A stretch of DNA of 17,233 bases from JALZHR01 sp036389695 (GCA_036389695.1 DASVWG010000332.1:1-17233); one strand, 5' to 3'; positions 8,701-14,843 are shown, counted from the stretch's first letter. Translations and numbers: made by a program. The notes: generated by a model from the sequence alone, not told the origin.

Positions 8701-9379
8701 GGCGGACGGAACGCTTTCGAAATTTTACGAAGACCGTCTGGCGAAATATTTTGAAGAATCGAACGGGCAGTTAAAGGTGAAATCGACGAGCGAGGTTAAA
8801 TTCTCCGACGAGTTTGTCGCTTATCTGAACAACGCTTTCCGTCTGCGCGATGCGTTGTTCGGCAAGAGCAAAACGCCTTCGTTTAATTACGAATTCCGCT
8901 TGCAGAAAGTCAACGACGCGCTGATTGAAGTGACGATTGACGGGCAGAAAATCGACTCGAACGGAACCGGCTCGACGAATTTCAAATTCCCCGCGCCGTC
9001 GGGCGATACGGGCGCGTTTATGAAATTCGCTTCGACCGCCGAGACAAACGCGACTTCCGGAACGACGCCGAATACTTCGGCAAATACTTCGCCCGCCAAC
9101 GTCTCTAACTCTGGCAATTCGAATACGACGAGCAGATTTTTGCAATCGAATTCGAATTCGTCCGGCGGCGCATCGTCGATTGAAAGACCGGGAACGTGGG
9201 GCTTATTCAAGTTTTTTGAAGCCGGAAAACCGGAAAAACAATCGAGCGGCGAATACAAATTAACCTATACGCTCGGCGGCAAAACCGTTAACGCGACGAT
9301 TAAGCCGACGGGCGGCGATTTGTTCGATAGAAATATGTTCAAATCATTGCGCGCGCCGCAGAATTTATTGAAACAGTAA
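5717..9379 (+). CDS. tssM: T6SS membrane complex protein TssM (IcmF family)
   Basis: This 1220-residue IcmF protein forms the T6SS trans-envelope channel. Two N-terminal membrane helices (about 11-33 and 42-65) precede a cytoplasmic NTPase-like domain with Walker A GTPKAGKS (133-140, Lys139) and VFVDTAGRY (Asp182). A third helix lies at about 429-452, followed by a large periplasmic region and the family-typical ERPGTWGLFKFFE near the C-terminus. Some TssMs have lost the Walker motif; here it is intact. An odd feature is a low-complexity Thr/Ser/Asn/Gly stretch at about 1109-1154, just before the terminal domain that in proteobacterial systems contacts the TssJ lipoprotein; no tssJ is seen in this window. 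ATG 5717 follows a T-run with no Shine-Dalgarno site. Heptamer repeats flank the gene on both sides. Confidence 0.97.
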   Translation: MSAWYGNQLKFALGLGGLFSFYGVVAMVVWFAGTKMNYPVSSRIVIIALILLTLPVALLIGYLASRRKSKKEQATANEAAGVKAEQKTADAKPQKLAAADANGDLTKSAEEVAQFLKSSNLDVYSLPWYLVTGTPKAGKSSLVLGSNLNFQNLPSQRQSEQKFIRPTRNVDWRVTSEAVFVDTAGRYQTEGADAEEWSSLLETIKKYRGQRPLDGMILSVSAERILHADEKEIEEQAKLLRARIDEAVQRTKVRFPIYLVFTHADAIEGFRDSFSNSQKEGQNLVWGATIPLENSDNAHAMFDAEYELLQTSVMKRRLIRLSAPFPPVRQLRIFNFPLHFGSARRKLGAFVSTLFRPNPFSESPFLRGFYFTAVPVSRSKQPQGGQTLAGVPQTIGQTYFTEKLFREVVLRDKDLVATLQAQRQKPPILGWLVTILGAFIIAVLLGLSAFSLYENKKLLDEASENGEKVLTLYKADAGRDPFTKTPDEALVELNTIENLRKNLVDLDEYERNGAPWLMRMGLYSGDRIYRERLLKIYFNAVEQRFKAPVVKRLEEDLRKFTESQNVANPAALTQAEEEALGKNYDLLKAYLMLSGEPKYREHAEASTIVNSLSEYWNTESKLGSGLELASQQQLEFWAKQVNREEFPFIKLKDNLVTGARKKLQAFPAWQRYYKRKTTDISKELNAKNGDLTVANILAKEGADATFIEGGYRVPNAFTIEGLELMDAAVKNAEQELSADDWVMGDQSTKQATEGTEAAKIQDRYYRDYTDEWRKFVKGVNVRNYANQAEADNALEKFASANSPMTALMKEIMRQTNLSGKPKPAGWFDWLASFFQSKKKVETGGNSPVERDFRPLFAFVGTDDKPETSQINKYGLQIQSVYSNFHALGQDEFSQVTKDIAQQKDIKLEPKLRDAEKAISGMTGSFNDTPAGQELANILKKPLTNLRNLLGVGVTNQLDKAWADQIFPKMKEIEKGYPFEDAGEADITKLTAHLNPADGTLSKFYEDRLAKYFEESNGQLKVKSTSEVKFSDEFVAYLNNAFRLRDALFGKSKTPSFNYEFRLQKVNDALIEVTIDGQKIDSNGTGSTNFKFPAPSGDTGAFMKFASTAETNATSGTTPNTSANTSPANVSNSGNSNTTSRFLQSNSNSSGGASSIERPGTWGLFKFFEAGKPEKQSSGEYKLTYTLGGKTVNATIKPTGGDLFDRNMFKSLRAPQNLLKQ

Positions 9380-9380
9380 G

Positions 9381-9457
9381 CCGTTAGCTTTTAGCTCTTA
9401 GCCGTTAGCCATCAGCTATCAGCTAATCGCTAAAAGCTAACGGCTAAGAGCTAAAAT
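9381..9457. repeat. Eleven-unit heptamer inverted repeat filling the tssM-tagJ gap
   Basis: Eleven heptamers in perfect register occupy 77 of the 79 intergenic bases: CCGTTAG, CTTTTAG, CTCTTAG, CCGTTAG, CCATCAG, CTATCAG, CTAATCG, CTAAAAG, CTAACGG, CTAAGAG, CTAAAAT. The first four follow CnnTTAG and the last five CTAAnnG, its reverse complement. Bases 9388-9408 pair with 9437-9457 (20 of 21), and 9381-9394 pair perfectly with 9430-9443, giving alternative hairpins. One base separates the array from the tssM stop and one from the tagJ ATG. Confidence 0.95.
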
Positions 9458-9458
9458 T

Positions 9459-10271
9459 ATGAACGAAGCTAAAGCGTTACTCGATGCGGGAAATTTAGGT
9501 GGCGCGGTGGAAGCGGCGATAAGCGCGGTCAAATCGAAGCCGACCGACATTCAGGCGCGCACATTTTTATTTGAGCTTTCGCTTTTTTCCGGCGATTGGG
9601 ACCGCGCCGCGCGCCAGCTCGACGCCATCGGTCATCAGAGCGTGGAAGCGATGGTCGGCGCGAAAATTTACCAGCAGTGCATCGAAGCCGAGCGCAAGCG
9701 GGCGCGTTTTTTTTCGGAAAGCCTGAAACCGGAATTTCTTTCGACGCCGCCGGATTACGTTTACGGGCTGCTGACGGCAAACAATCGTTTGCGCGAGGGA
9801 AAAACGGCGGAAGCGCGTGAGATTCTGGATACGGTCGAAGAACAGCGCCCGGCGTTTGCGTGCCGGATTAACGGCGAGGCGAAAGAGGATTTTCGCGATT
9901 ACAACGATTTAACTTCGTCCGTTCTGGAAGTGATTATTAAGGATTCATACGTCTGGGTTCCGTTTGAGGAAATCGTGAAAATCGAGTTTACGAAGCCGCA
10001 ATCTCTGCGCGACCTTTTCTGGATGCAGGCAAATCTGGAAACGCAGAACGGCACGAACGGCGAAGTTTTTATTCCGAGCTTGTATGTCGATTCGTGGCGG
10101 CACGACAATAATCAGGTGCGGCTCGGCAGAATGACCGACTGGCGCGACGCGGGCGAAGATTTATACATCGGCGCGGGTCAGAAGCTTTTCTGGATTGACG
10201 GCGAAGACCGCCCCGTTCTGGAATTGGAGAAGGTCGAATTTAACGTTGAAGAATTAGCGGAAAGCGCTTAG
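9459..10271 (+). CDS. tagJ: T6SS accessory protein TagJ (ImpE family)
   Basis: The 270-residue product matches the ImpE/TagJ family. An N-terminal TPR-like helical part (about 1-110, with ALLDAGNLGGAVEAAISAVK and the SLFSGDWDRAARQLD segment) precedes a C-terminal beta-rich domain with family-typical residues (DRPVLELEKVEF at the end). In Pseudomonas HSI-I, TagJ is cytoplasmic and binds the N-terminal helix of the sheath protein TssB, bridging the sheath to the ClpV recycling ATPase. It defines one evolutionary class of T6SS. The location just ahead of tssA-tssB-tssC fits this role. The ATG at 9459 sits one base after the heptamer array; only a weak TAAGAG is upstream. Confidence 0.9.
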   Translation: MNEAKALLDAGNLGGAVEAAISAVKSKPTDIQARTFLFELSLFSGDWDRAARQLDAIGHQSVEAMVGAKIYQQCIEAERKRARFFSESLKPEFLSTPPDYVYGLLTANNRLREGKTAEAREILDTVEEQRPAFACRINGEAKEDFRDYNDLTSSVLEVIIKDSYVWVPFEEIVKIEFTKPQSLRDLFWMQANLETQNGTNGEVFIPSLYVDSWRHDNNQVRLGRMTDWRDAGEDLYIGAGQKLFWIDGEDRPVLELEKVEFNVEELAESA

Positions 10272-10319
10272 CTCGTTTTCCCGGATTGAAGCTGAATTTT
10301 GGCAATTGATAGCAGATAG

Positions 10320-10325
10320 AAGGAG
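10320..10325 (+). promoter_or_regulatory. Shine-Dalgarno site of tssA
   Basis: AAGGAG lies 12 nt before ATG 10338. It is the first clear ribosome binding site in the window; the genes upstream of it lack one. Confidence 0.7.
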
Positions 10326-10337
10326 AATTTCCCAGTA

Positions 10338-11480
10338 ATGGCAAGCGTCGAATCACGCGCACCGGTTATAGATATTGAAGCGCTGCTTCAGCCGATTTCC
10401 GAAGAGAAGCCGGCGGGCGAGAGCCTGCAATATTCGGGGCTGTATGACGAAATCCGCGAAGCGCGCCGCTCCGACGATATGCTCGCGCAGGGTCAATGGC
10501 AGCACGAGCCGAAGCTGGCGGATTATCGCAAAGTAATCGGGCTGGCGATTCCGGCGCTCACGTCCGAGACGAAAGATTTGCAAATCTCGGTCTGGCTGGC
10601 TGAGGCGCTGACGAAAGAACACGGCTTTGTCGGCTTGCGCGACAGCCTGACGTTTTTGCGCCGTTTGCAGGAAAATTTCTGGGAAACGATGCATCCGGAA
10701 ATCGACGAAGGCGATATGGAAGCGCGCGCCAACGCCATCGAATGGATGGAATCGCAAACCGCCGTCGCCGTCCTGACGCTGCCGATTACCGGCGGCGAAG
10801 GCTTTACGTTTCTGCACTGGCAGGAATCCAGAGATTTCGATATTCCCGAAAATATCGACCAGCTCGATTTTCACGAGCAGGAAAAAGCGAAAGCCTTAAA
10901 AGCGCAAGCCGTCGAGGAAAAACGCAAAACCGGCGAGATGTGGCGCGCGGCAAAAGCGCAGACGAATCGCGCTTTTTGCGAAGAATTGAACTTGATGCTG
11001 GAAGAATGCTGGACGGAATGCCAGGCGCTCGACCGGACGATTGAGGAAAAATTCGACCGCAATCAAATGCCGGGCTTGCGAAATTTGAAAAAATCGCTCG
11101 AAGACATTCGCGGCGTTTTAAAACCGCTGCTGGAAGAAAAACGCGCGCAGGAGCCGGACGCGGCGGACGAAGAAACCGCGACGGAAACCGTCGAAGGCGA
11201 AGACGGCAGCGTGCAGGTCAGAACAATCGCCGTGCCGACCGGCGCGATTCAGAATCGAGCGGACGCGCTGAAACGTCTGGCAGACGTTTCGGAATATTTT
11301 AAGAAAAACGAGCCGCATTCGCCGGTTTCGTATCTCGTGCAGCGAGCCGTCAAATGGGGCAATATGCCGCTGGAAAACTGGCTGCAGGACGTTATCAAAG
11401 ACGAAACGGTTATCTTCCAGATTCGTCAGACGCTTGGTTTTAACACGAAAGACCCGAATGCGGATTCGACGGAATCCTGA
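10338..11480 (+). CDS. tssA: T6SS assembly protein TssA (ImpA)
   Basis: This 380-residue protein carries the ImpA N-terminal domain (about residues 15-140). Its diagnostic sequence SEEKPAGESLQYSGLYDEIR is followed by WLAEALTKEHGFVGLRDSL. A charged helical middle and an acidic linker (about 270-300, EEETATE-like) lead to a compact C-terminal domain ending around SYLVQRAVKWGNMPLENWLQ. TssA is cytoplasmic, binds baseplate, tube and sheath proteins, and helps to start or guide polymerisation of Hcp and TssBC. The modest length suggests a TssA lacking the long C-terminal extension of the enteroaggregative E. coli type. It stands between tagJ and tssB, as expected for an HSI-I-like cluster. Confidence 0.93.
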   Translation: MASVESRAPVIDIEALLQPISEEKPAGESLQYSGLYDEIREARRSDDMLAQGQWQHEPKLADYRKVIGLAIPALTSETKDLQISVWLAEALTKEHGFVGLRDSLTFLRRLQENFWETMHPEIDEGDMEARANAIEWMESQTAVAVLTLPITGGEGFTFLHWQESRDFDIPENIDQLDFHEQEKAKALKAQAVEEKRKTGEMWRAAKAQTNRAFCEELNLMLEECWTECQALDRTIEEKFDRNQMPGLRNLKKSLEDIRGVLKPLLEEKRAQEPDAADEETATETVEGEDGSVQVRTIAVPTGAIQNRADALKRLADVSEYFKKNEPHSPVSYLVQRAVKWGNMPLENWLQDVIKDETVIFQIRQTLGFNTKDPNADSTES

Positions 11481-11506
11481 CAGTAAGGGAAACGGTATGG
11501 ATAAGT

Positions 11507-11548
11507 AATTAATTTAATTTAATAAAAGAGTCAGTAAAACGAAAGGAG
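11507..11548 (+). promoter_or_regulatory. AT-rich leader and strong ribosome binding site of tssB
   Basis: An unusually AT-rich run (11507-11526, TAATT/TTTAAT type) contrasts with the surrounding coding DNA. AAAGGAG at 11542-11548, 8 nt before ATG 11557, is a strong Shine-Dalgarno site. The 12-mer AAAGGAGCAAAA starting at 11542 recurs exactly before hcp (13706-13717). The AT-rich run could hold an internal promoter for the sheath genes, but no convincing -35/-10 pair is visible; only the ribosome site is well supported. Confidence 0.5.
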
Positions 11549-11556
11549 CAAAAGCG

Positions 11557-12072
11557 ATGCCTAAAAAAGAAAGTCTACAACACAAACTCGAGCGGGTTCG
11601 ACCGCCTCGTGTCAATATTACCTACGACGTGGAAATCGGCGGGGCGATTGAACTGAAGGAGCTGCCGTTTGTCGTCGGCGTGATGGGCGATTTTGTCGGC
11701 AAGCCGGAAGAGCCGCTGCCGGCTTTGAAACAACGCAAATTTGTCGAGGTCGACCCGGACAATTTCAACCAGGTAATGGCGGGAATGAAGCCGCGCCTTG
11801 CCTATTCGGTCGAAAACAAGCTGCAAAACGACGGTAGCAAACTGGGCGTTGAACTCAAATTCAACAGCATCGAAGATTTCGAGCCGGACAACGTCGTCCG
11901 CCAGGTCGAACCGCTTCGCAAACTCGTCGAAGCGCGTCAGAAGCTTGCCGATTTGCGTTCGAAGATGGACGGCAACGAAAAATTGGAGAGCATTCTCGAA
12001 GATGTTATCAGCAATGCCGATAAGCAGAAGCAATTGAGCGACGCACTCGGCACGGGCGCGAAGGAGGAATAA
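11557..12072 (+). CDS. tssB: T6SS contractile sheath small subunit TssB (VipA/ImpB)
   Basis: The 171-residue protein has the classic VipA sequence: SLQHKLERVRPPRVNITYDV at the N-terminus, LPFVVGVMGDFVG, then KFVEVDPDNFNQVM, and a C-terminal helical part with PLRKLVEARQKLADLRSKMD. TssB and TssC interlock to form the cytoplasmic contractile sheath around the Hcp tube; its contraction drives the spike outward. In tagJ-bearing systems the TssB N-terminal helix is the TagJ binding site. It is followed 4 nt later by tssC, whose ribosome binding site lies inside the end of tssB, so translation of the two is probably coupled, matching their stoichiometric use. Confidence 0.98.
   Translation: MPKKESLQHKLERVRPPRVNITYDVEIGGAIELKELPFVVGVMGDFVGKPEEPLPALKQRKFVEVDPDNFNQVMAGMKPRLAYSVENKLQNDGSKLGVELKFNSIEDFEPDNVVRQVEPLRKLVEARQKLADLRSKMDGNEKLESILEDVISNADKQKQLSDALGTGAKEE
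12061..12068 (+). promoter_or_regulatory. Shine-Dalgarno site of tssC inside tssB
   Basis: AAGGAGGA overlaps the last codons of tssB and lies 8 nt before ATG 12077. It is the strongest ribosome site in the window and fits high, balanced sheath expression. Confidence 0.85.
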
Positions 12073-12076
12073 AACA

Positions 12077-13564
12077 ATGGCTGAGAAAGCAAAACAGGAA
12101 ACCGCCGCCGGAACGGTCGAAGCGCCGCAGGAAACGAATCTGCTCGACCAGATTTTGACCGAAGGCAGAATGGCGCGCGACGAATTTCAGAAGGAAGCGG
12201 CGAAAGATATGATTGCCGAGTTTGTCAATCAGGTAATGAGCGGCGAATTGACGATGTCCAAGAATATGGACGTCGCCATCAACGCGCGCATCGCCGAGAT
12301 TGACCGCTTGATTTCCGACCAGATGAACGAAATCATGCACCACGAAGAATTTCAGAAACTGGAAGGCTCGTGGCGCGGTCTGCATTATCTGCTCAAAAAC
12401 AGCTTGACCAGCACGCAGCTGAAAATCCGCGTGATGTCGGTCACGAAAAAAGAGCTTTTGAAAGATTTCGAGCGCGCGCTGGAATTTGACCAGTCGAGCC
12501 TGTTCAAGAAAATCTACGAAGATGAATACGGCACGTTCGGCGGCGCGCCGTTCGGCGCATTGATTGGCGATTATGAATTCGGCAATCACCCGCAGGACAT
12601 GGCGCTGCTCGAAAAGCTTTCGCAGGTCGCCGCCGCCGCGCACGCGCCTTTCCTGAGCGCCGCTTCGCCGGAAATGTTCGGCTGGGACACGTTCGGGGAA
12701 ATGTCGGACGTCCGCGACGTTTCGAAGATTTTCGACCGCACGGAATATATGAAATGGCGCAGCTTCCGCGAATCGGAAGATTCGCGTTACGTCGGCTTAA
12801 CCTTGCCGCACGTTCTGATGCGCGAGCCTTACGGCGCGGCGACCAAGCCGACCGAAACTTTTCGTTTTGAAGAAGACGTGGACGGCAAAGACCACAAGAA
12901 ATATCTGTGGGGCAATGCCGCTTACGCGCTCGGCACGCGTTTGACCGAAGCGTTTTCGATGCACGGCTGGTGCGTCGCCATTCGCGGCGTCGAAGGCGGC
13001 GGGCTGGTGCAGGATTTGCCGACGCACACGTTTGAAACCGACGAAGGCGAAATCGCCGCCAAATGTCCGACCGAAGTGGCGATTACCGACCGCCGCGAGA
13101 AGGAATTTTCCGACAACGGATTTATCCCGCTCGTGCATTGCAAAAACACGGATTACGCCGCGTTTTTTGCCACGCAGTCGGCAAACAAGCCGAAGAAATA
13201 CGACACCGACGCGGCAAACGCCAACGCGCGGCTGTCGTCGCAGTTGCAGTATATTTTCGCCGTTTCGCGCTTTGCCCATTATCTGAAATCGATGATGCGC
13301 GACAAAATCGGAAGCTTTATGTCGCGTAAAGAGGCGGAAATCTTTCTGAATCGCTGGATTAGCAAATACGTGCTGGAAAACGACGTCGCGCCGACCGAGC
13401 AGAAGGCGAAATATCCGCTGCGCGAAGCCCGCGTCGATGTCGCGGAAGTTCCGGGCAAGCCGGGCGCTTATCGCGCCGTCGCTTTCCTGCGCCCGCACTT
13501 CCAGCTCGACGAGCTTTCCGTCTCGCTGCGCCTGGTCGCGGAACTGCCGAAACCGGCGAAATAA
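12077..13564 (+). CDS. tssC: T6SS contractile sheath large subunit TssC (VipB/ImpC)
   Basis: This 495-residue protein is unmistakable TssC. Recognisable segments include IMHHEEFQKLEGSWRGLHYL, GDYEFG, APFLSAASPEMFGW, SFRESEDSRYVGLTLP, GWCVAIRGVEGGGLVQDLP, CPTEVAITDRRE, and a C-terminus ending LRPHFQLDELSVSLRLV. It is close in pattern to the P. aeruginosa HSI-I homologue over most of its length. With TssB it forms the contractile sheath in the cytoplasm. The N-terminus contains LLDQILTEGRM (about 22-32), resembling the helix by which some TssCs bind ClpV, which is of interest because tagJ is also present. Length is normal and there is no sign of damage. Confidence 0.98.
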   Translation: MAEKAKQETAAGTVEAPQETNLLDQILTEGRMARDEFQKEAAKDMIAEFVNQVMSGELTMSKNMDVAINARIAEIDRLISDQMNEIMHHEEFQKLEGSWRGLHYLLKNSLTSTQLKIRVMSVTKKELLKDFERALEFDQSSLFKKIYEDEYGTFGGAPFGALIGDYEFGNHPQDMALLEKLSQVAAAAHAPFLSAASPEMFGWDTFGEMSDVRDVSKIFDRTEYMKWRSFRESEDSRYVGLTLPHVLMREPYGAATKPTETFRFEEDVDGKDHKKYLWGNAAYALGTRLTEAFSMHGWCVAIRGVEGGGLVQDLPTHTFETDEGEIAAKCPTEVAITDRREKEFSDNGFIPLVHCKNTDYAAFFATQSANKPKKYDTDAANANARLSSQLQYIFAVSRFAHYLKSMMRDKIGSFMSRKEAEIFLNRWISKYVLENDVAPTEQKAKYPLREARVDVAEVPGKPGAYRAVAFLRPHFQLDELSVSLRLVAELPKPAK

Positions 13565-13592
13565 GCAAATAATTTCGCAAAAAATTATTTGC
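13565..13592 (+). terminator. AT-rich hairpin directly after tssC
   Basis: GCAAATAATTT (13565-13575) pairs perfectly with AAATTATTTGC (13582-13592) across a 6-nt loop, starting at the base after the tssC stop. The stem is AT-rich and no long T-tract follows, so complete termination is unlikely. It more probably protects the tssC 3' end or partly attenuates readthrough into hcp. Confidence 0.55.
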
Positions 13593-13722
13593 GAAGATTT
13601 GAAATTTTGGCAAAACCGGACTTTCGCGCCGTCTATAAAAGGTAACGAGAGAAACTCGTATTAATTATAAAGGAGCGAAAGTCTGGAATTATAGCCAGCG
13701 TATTAAAAGGAGCAAAATTAAA
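13593..13722 (+). promoter_or_regulatory. hcp leader with two Shine-Dalgarno-like sites
   Basis: This is the long untranslated part ahead of hcp. AAAAGGAG at 13705-13712, 10 nt before ATG 13723, is the working ribosome site. A second AAAGGAGC at 13669-13676 has no start codon at a suitable distance and looks like a duplicated leader segment. TATAAA at 13634-13639 could be a -10 box, with TTGGCA at 13607-13612 as -35, but the 21-nt spacing is too long to be convincing. A small CGAG/CTCG hairpin lies between. Confidence 0.4.
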
Positions 13723-14214
13723 ATGGCAGCATCTGATTTTTATTTACAAATTGATGGTATCGAAGGTGAATCCGAAGCAGTCGGATTTGAAAAACAAATC
13801 CAGGTCGAATCGTGGTCGATGGGCGCGAACAACGCCGGTTCGGCAGGCTTGGGAACCGGTCTGGGAACCGGCAAAGTGAGCATGCAGGATTTTCATTTCG
13901 TGATGCAGAACGGTAAAGCGAGCGCGCAGATTATGCTCGCCGTCTGCAAAGGCAACCACATCCCGCAGGCAGTTTTAAGCTGCCGCAAAACCGGCGGCGA
14001 CGGCTCGCCCTACACGTATTACAAATATACGTTTAACGACCTCGTTCTGTCGTCGTTCCAGTCCGGCGCGAGCCAGGCGCTGCCGATGGAGCAGGTTTCG
14101 TTTAACTACACGAAAATCACGCTCGAATACTTCCAGCAGAAAGCCGACGGTACGGTTGCGCTGAGCAACACCATCGCCTACGATACGAAGAAAGTCGAAG
14201 GCACCGGAGCCTAA
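13723..14214 (+). CDS. hcp: T6SS tube protein Hcp (TssD)
   Basis: The 163-residue product has the Hcp fold sequence: DFYLQIDGIEGES, then IQVESWSMG and a Gly-rich loop (GLGTGLGTGKVSMQDFHF), ending in the beta-strand VSFNYTKITLEYFQQKADGT. Hcp hexamers stack into the tube propelled by the sheath, and are both structural and secreted, sometimes carrying effectors. Size and motifs are close to the P. aeruginosa Hcp1 type, and there is no C-terminal extension, so this is not an effector-fused evolved Hcp. It has its own leader with a strong ribosome site and is bracketed by hairpins, which suits the very high amounts of Hcp that cells need. Confidence 0.97.
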   Translation: MAASDFYLQIDGIEGESEAVGFEKQIQVESWSMGANNAGSAGLGTGLGTGKVSMQDFHFVMQNGKASAQIMLAVCKGNHIPQAVLSCRKTGGDGSPYTYYKYTFNDLVLSSFQSGASQALPMEQVSFNYTKITLEYFQQKADGTVALSNTIAYDTKKVEGTGA

Positions 14215-14240
14215 TTTCTTCCCCGTTAGTTAACGAGAAG

Positions 14241-14271
14241 TTGTCTGCCGCTTTTGATGAGCGGCAGACAA
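14241..14271 (+). terminator. Strong stem-loop downstream of hcp
   Basis: TTGTCTGCCGCT (14241-14252) pairs without mismatch with AGCGGCAGACAA (14260-14271) around a 7-nt loop. Only TCTTT follows immediately, with a T-rich stretch further on (14284-14291), so it is a terminator-like or mRNA-stabilising structure that may set hcp above tssE and later genes. It also argues against the TTG at 14241 being the start of tssE. Confidence 0.7.
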
Positions 14272-14342
14272 TCTTTGCAAAATATATTTTTTCAGCAGAA
14301 CGCCGTCTGAATAGCAGCGGTGTGTTTTTTTTCTTAGGAAGT

Positions 14343-14831
14343 ATGCCGCCACGAACTGATTCGGAAATTCGCGTAACGCCGTCGGTGCTTGACCGCCTGC
14401 TTGATTTCGAGCCGAAATCGCAGCAGGAAGCCTTAAAATCGCGCTCGCGCAATCTTCGCGAATTAAAACAAGCGGTGCGCCGCGATTTGGAGTGGCTTTT
14501 AAACACGCGCTGTTTTCCCGAAGACATCGACGAAAATCTGGAAGAGGTTTTCAAATCGGTCGTCGTTTACGGGCTGCCCGATATTACGGGCATCAGTGCC
14601 AAAAATCATCTGGAGCAGAAACGCCTGACGCGCGCGATGGAAACGGCAATCAAGACTTTTGAATCCCGTTTGATTGATTTGAAAGTCACTCTGGAGCCGG
14701 TCAGCAACGCGGACAAAGCGCTGAAGTTTCGCATTGAAGCAAGGCTCGACATCGAGCCGACGCCCGAACCGATTGCCTTCGACACGATTTTGCAGCTCGG
14801 CAGCGGCGATTTTGAAGTGAGCGAAAAATAA
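14343..14831 (+). CDS. tssE: T6SS baseplate protein TssE (gp25-like)
   Basis: This 162-residue protein is related to phage T4 gp25, the baseplate wedge component that nucleates sheath assembly. Visible family features are MPPRTDSEIRVTPSVLDRLL at the start, LKQAVRRDLEWLLNTR (gp25 signature with the conserved Glu-Trp-Leu-Leu-Asn), SVVVYGLPDITG and a C-terminal beta segment. The frame is open back to TTG 14241, but that would place the start inside the strong hairpin and add a Phe-rich segment foreign to the family. ATG 14343 is preferred. AGGAAG lies directly before it, only one base away, so the ribosome site is imperfect. tssF follows 12 nt downstream. Confidence 0.93.
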   Translation: MPPRTDSEIRVTPSVLDRLLDFEPKSQQEALKSRSRNLRELKQAVRRDLEWLLNTRCFPEDIDENLEEVFKSVVVYGLPDITGISAKNHLEQKRLTRAMETAIKTFESRLIDLKVTLEPVSNADKALKFRIEARLDIEPTPEPIAFDTILQLGSGDFEVSEK

Positions 14832-14843
14832 TATAAACCGAAA

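Noticed and set aside
9381..9457. CRISPR-like array
   Set aside because: Units are 7 nt, contiguous, without unique spacers, and arranged as an inverted repeat, so this is not a CRISPR.
13607..13639. Sigma-70 promoter ahead of hcp (TTGGCA and TATAAA)
   Set aside because: The 21-nt spacing is too long and neither box is decisive; it is kept only as a weak remark in the leader entry.
14241..14342. Longer tssE starting at TTG 14241
   Set aside because: It would begin in the left arm of a 12-bp perfect hairpin, and the extra residues do not resemble TssE, whereas ATG 14343 begins a family-like N-terminus.
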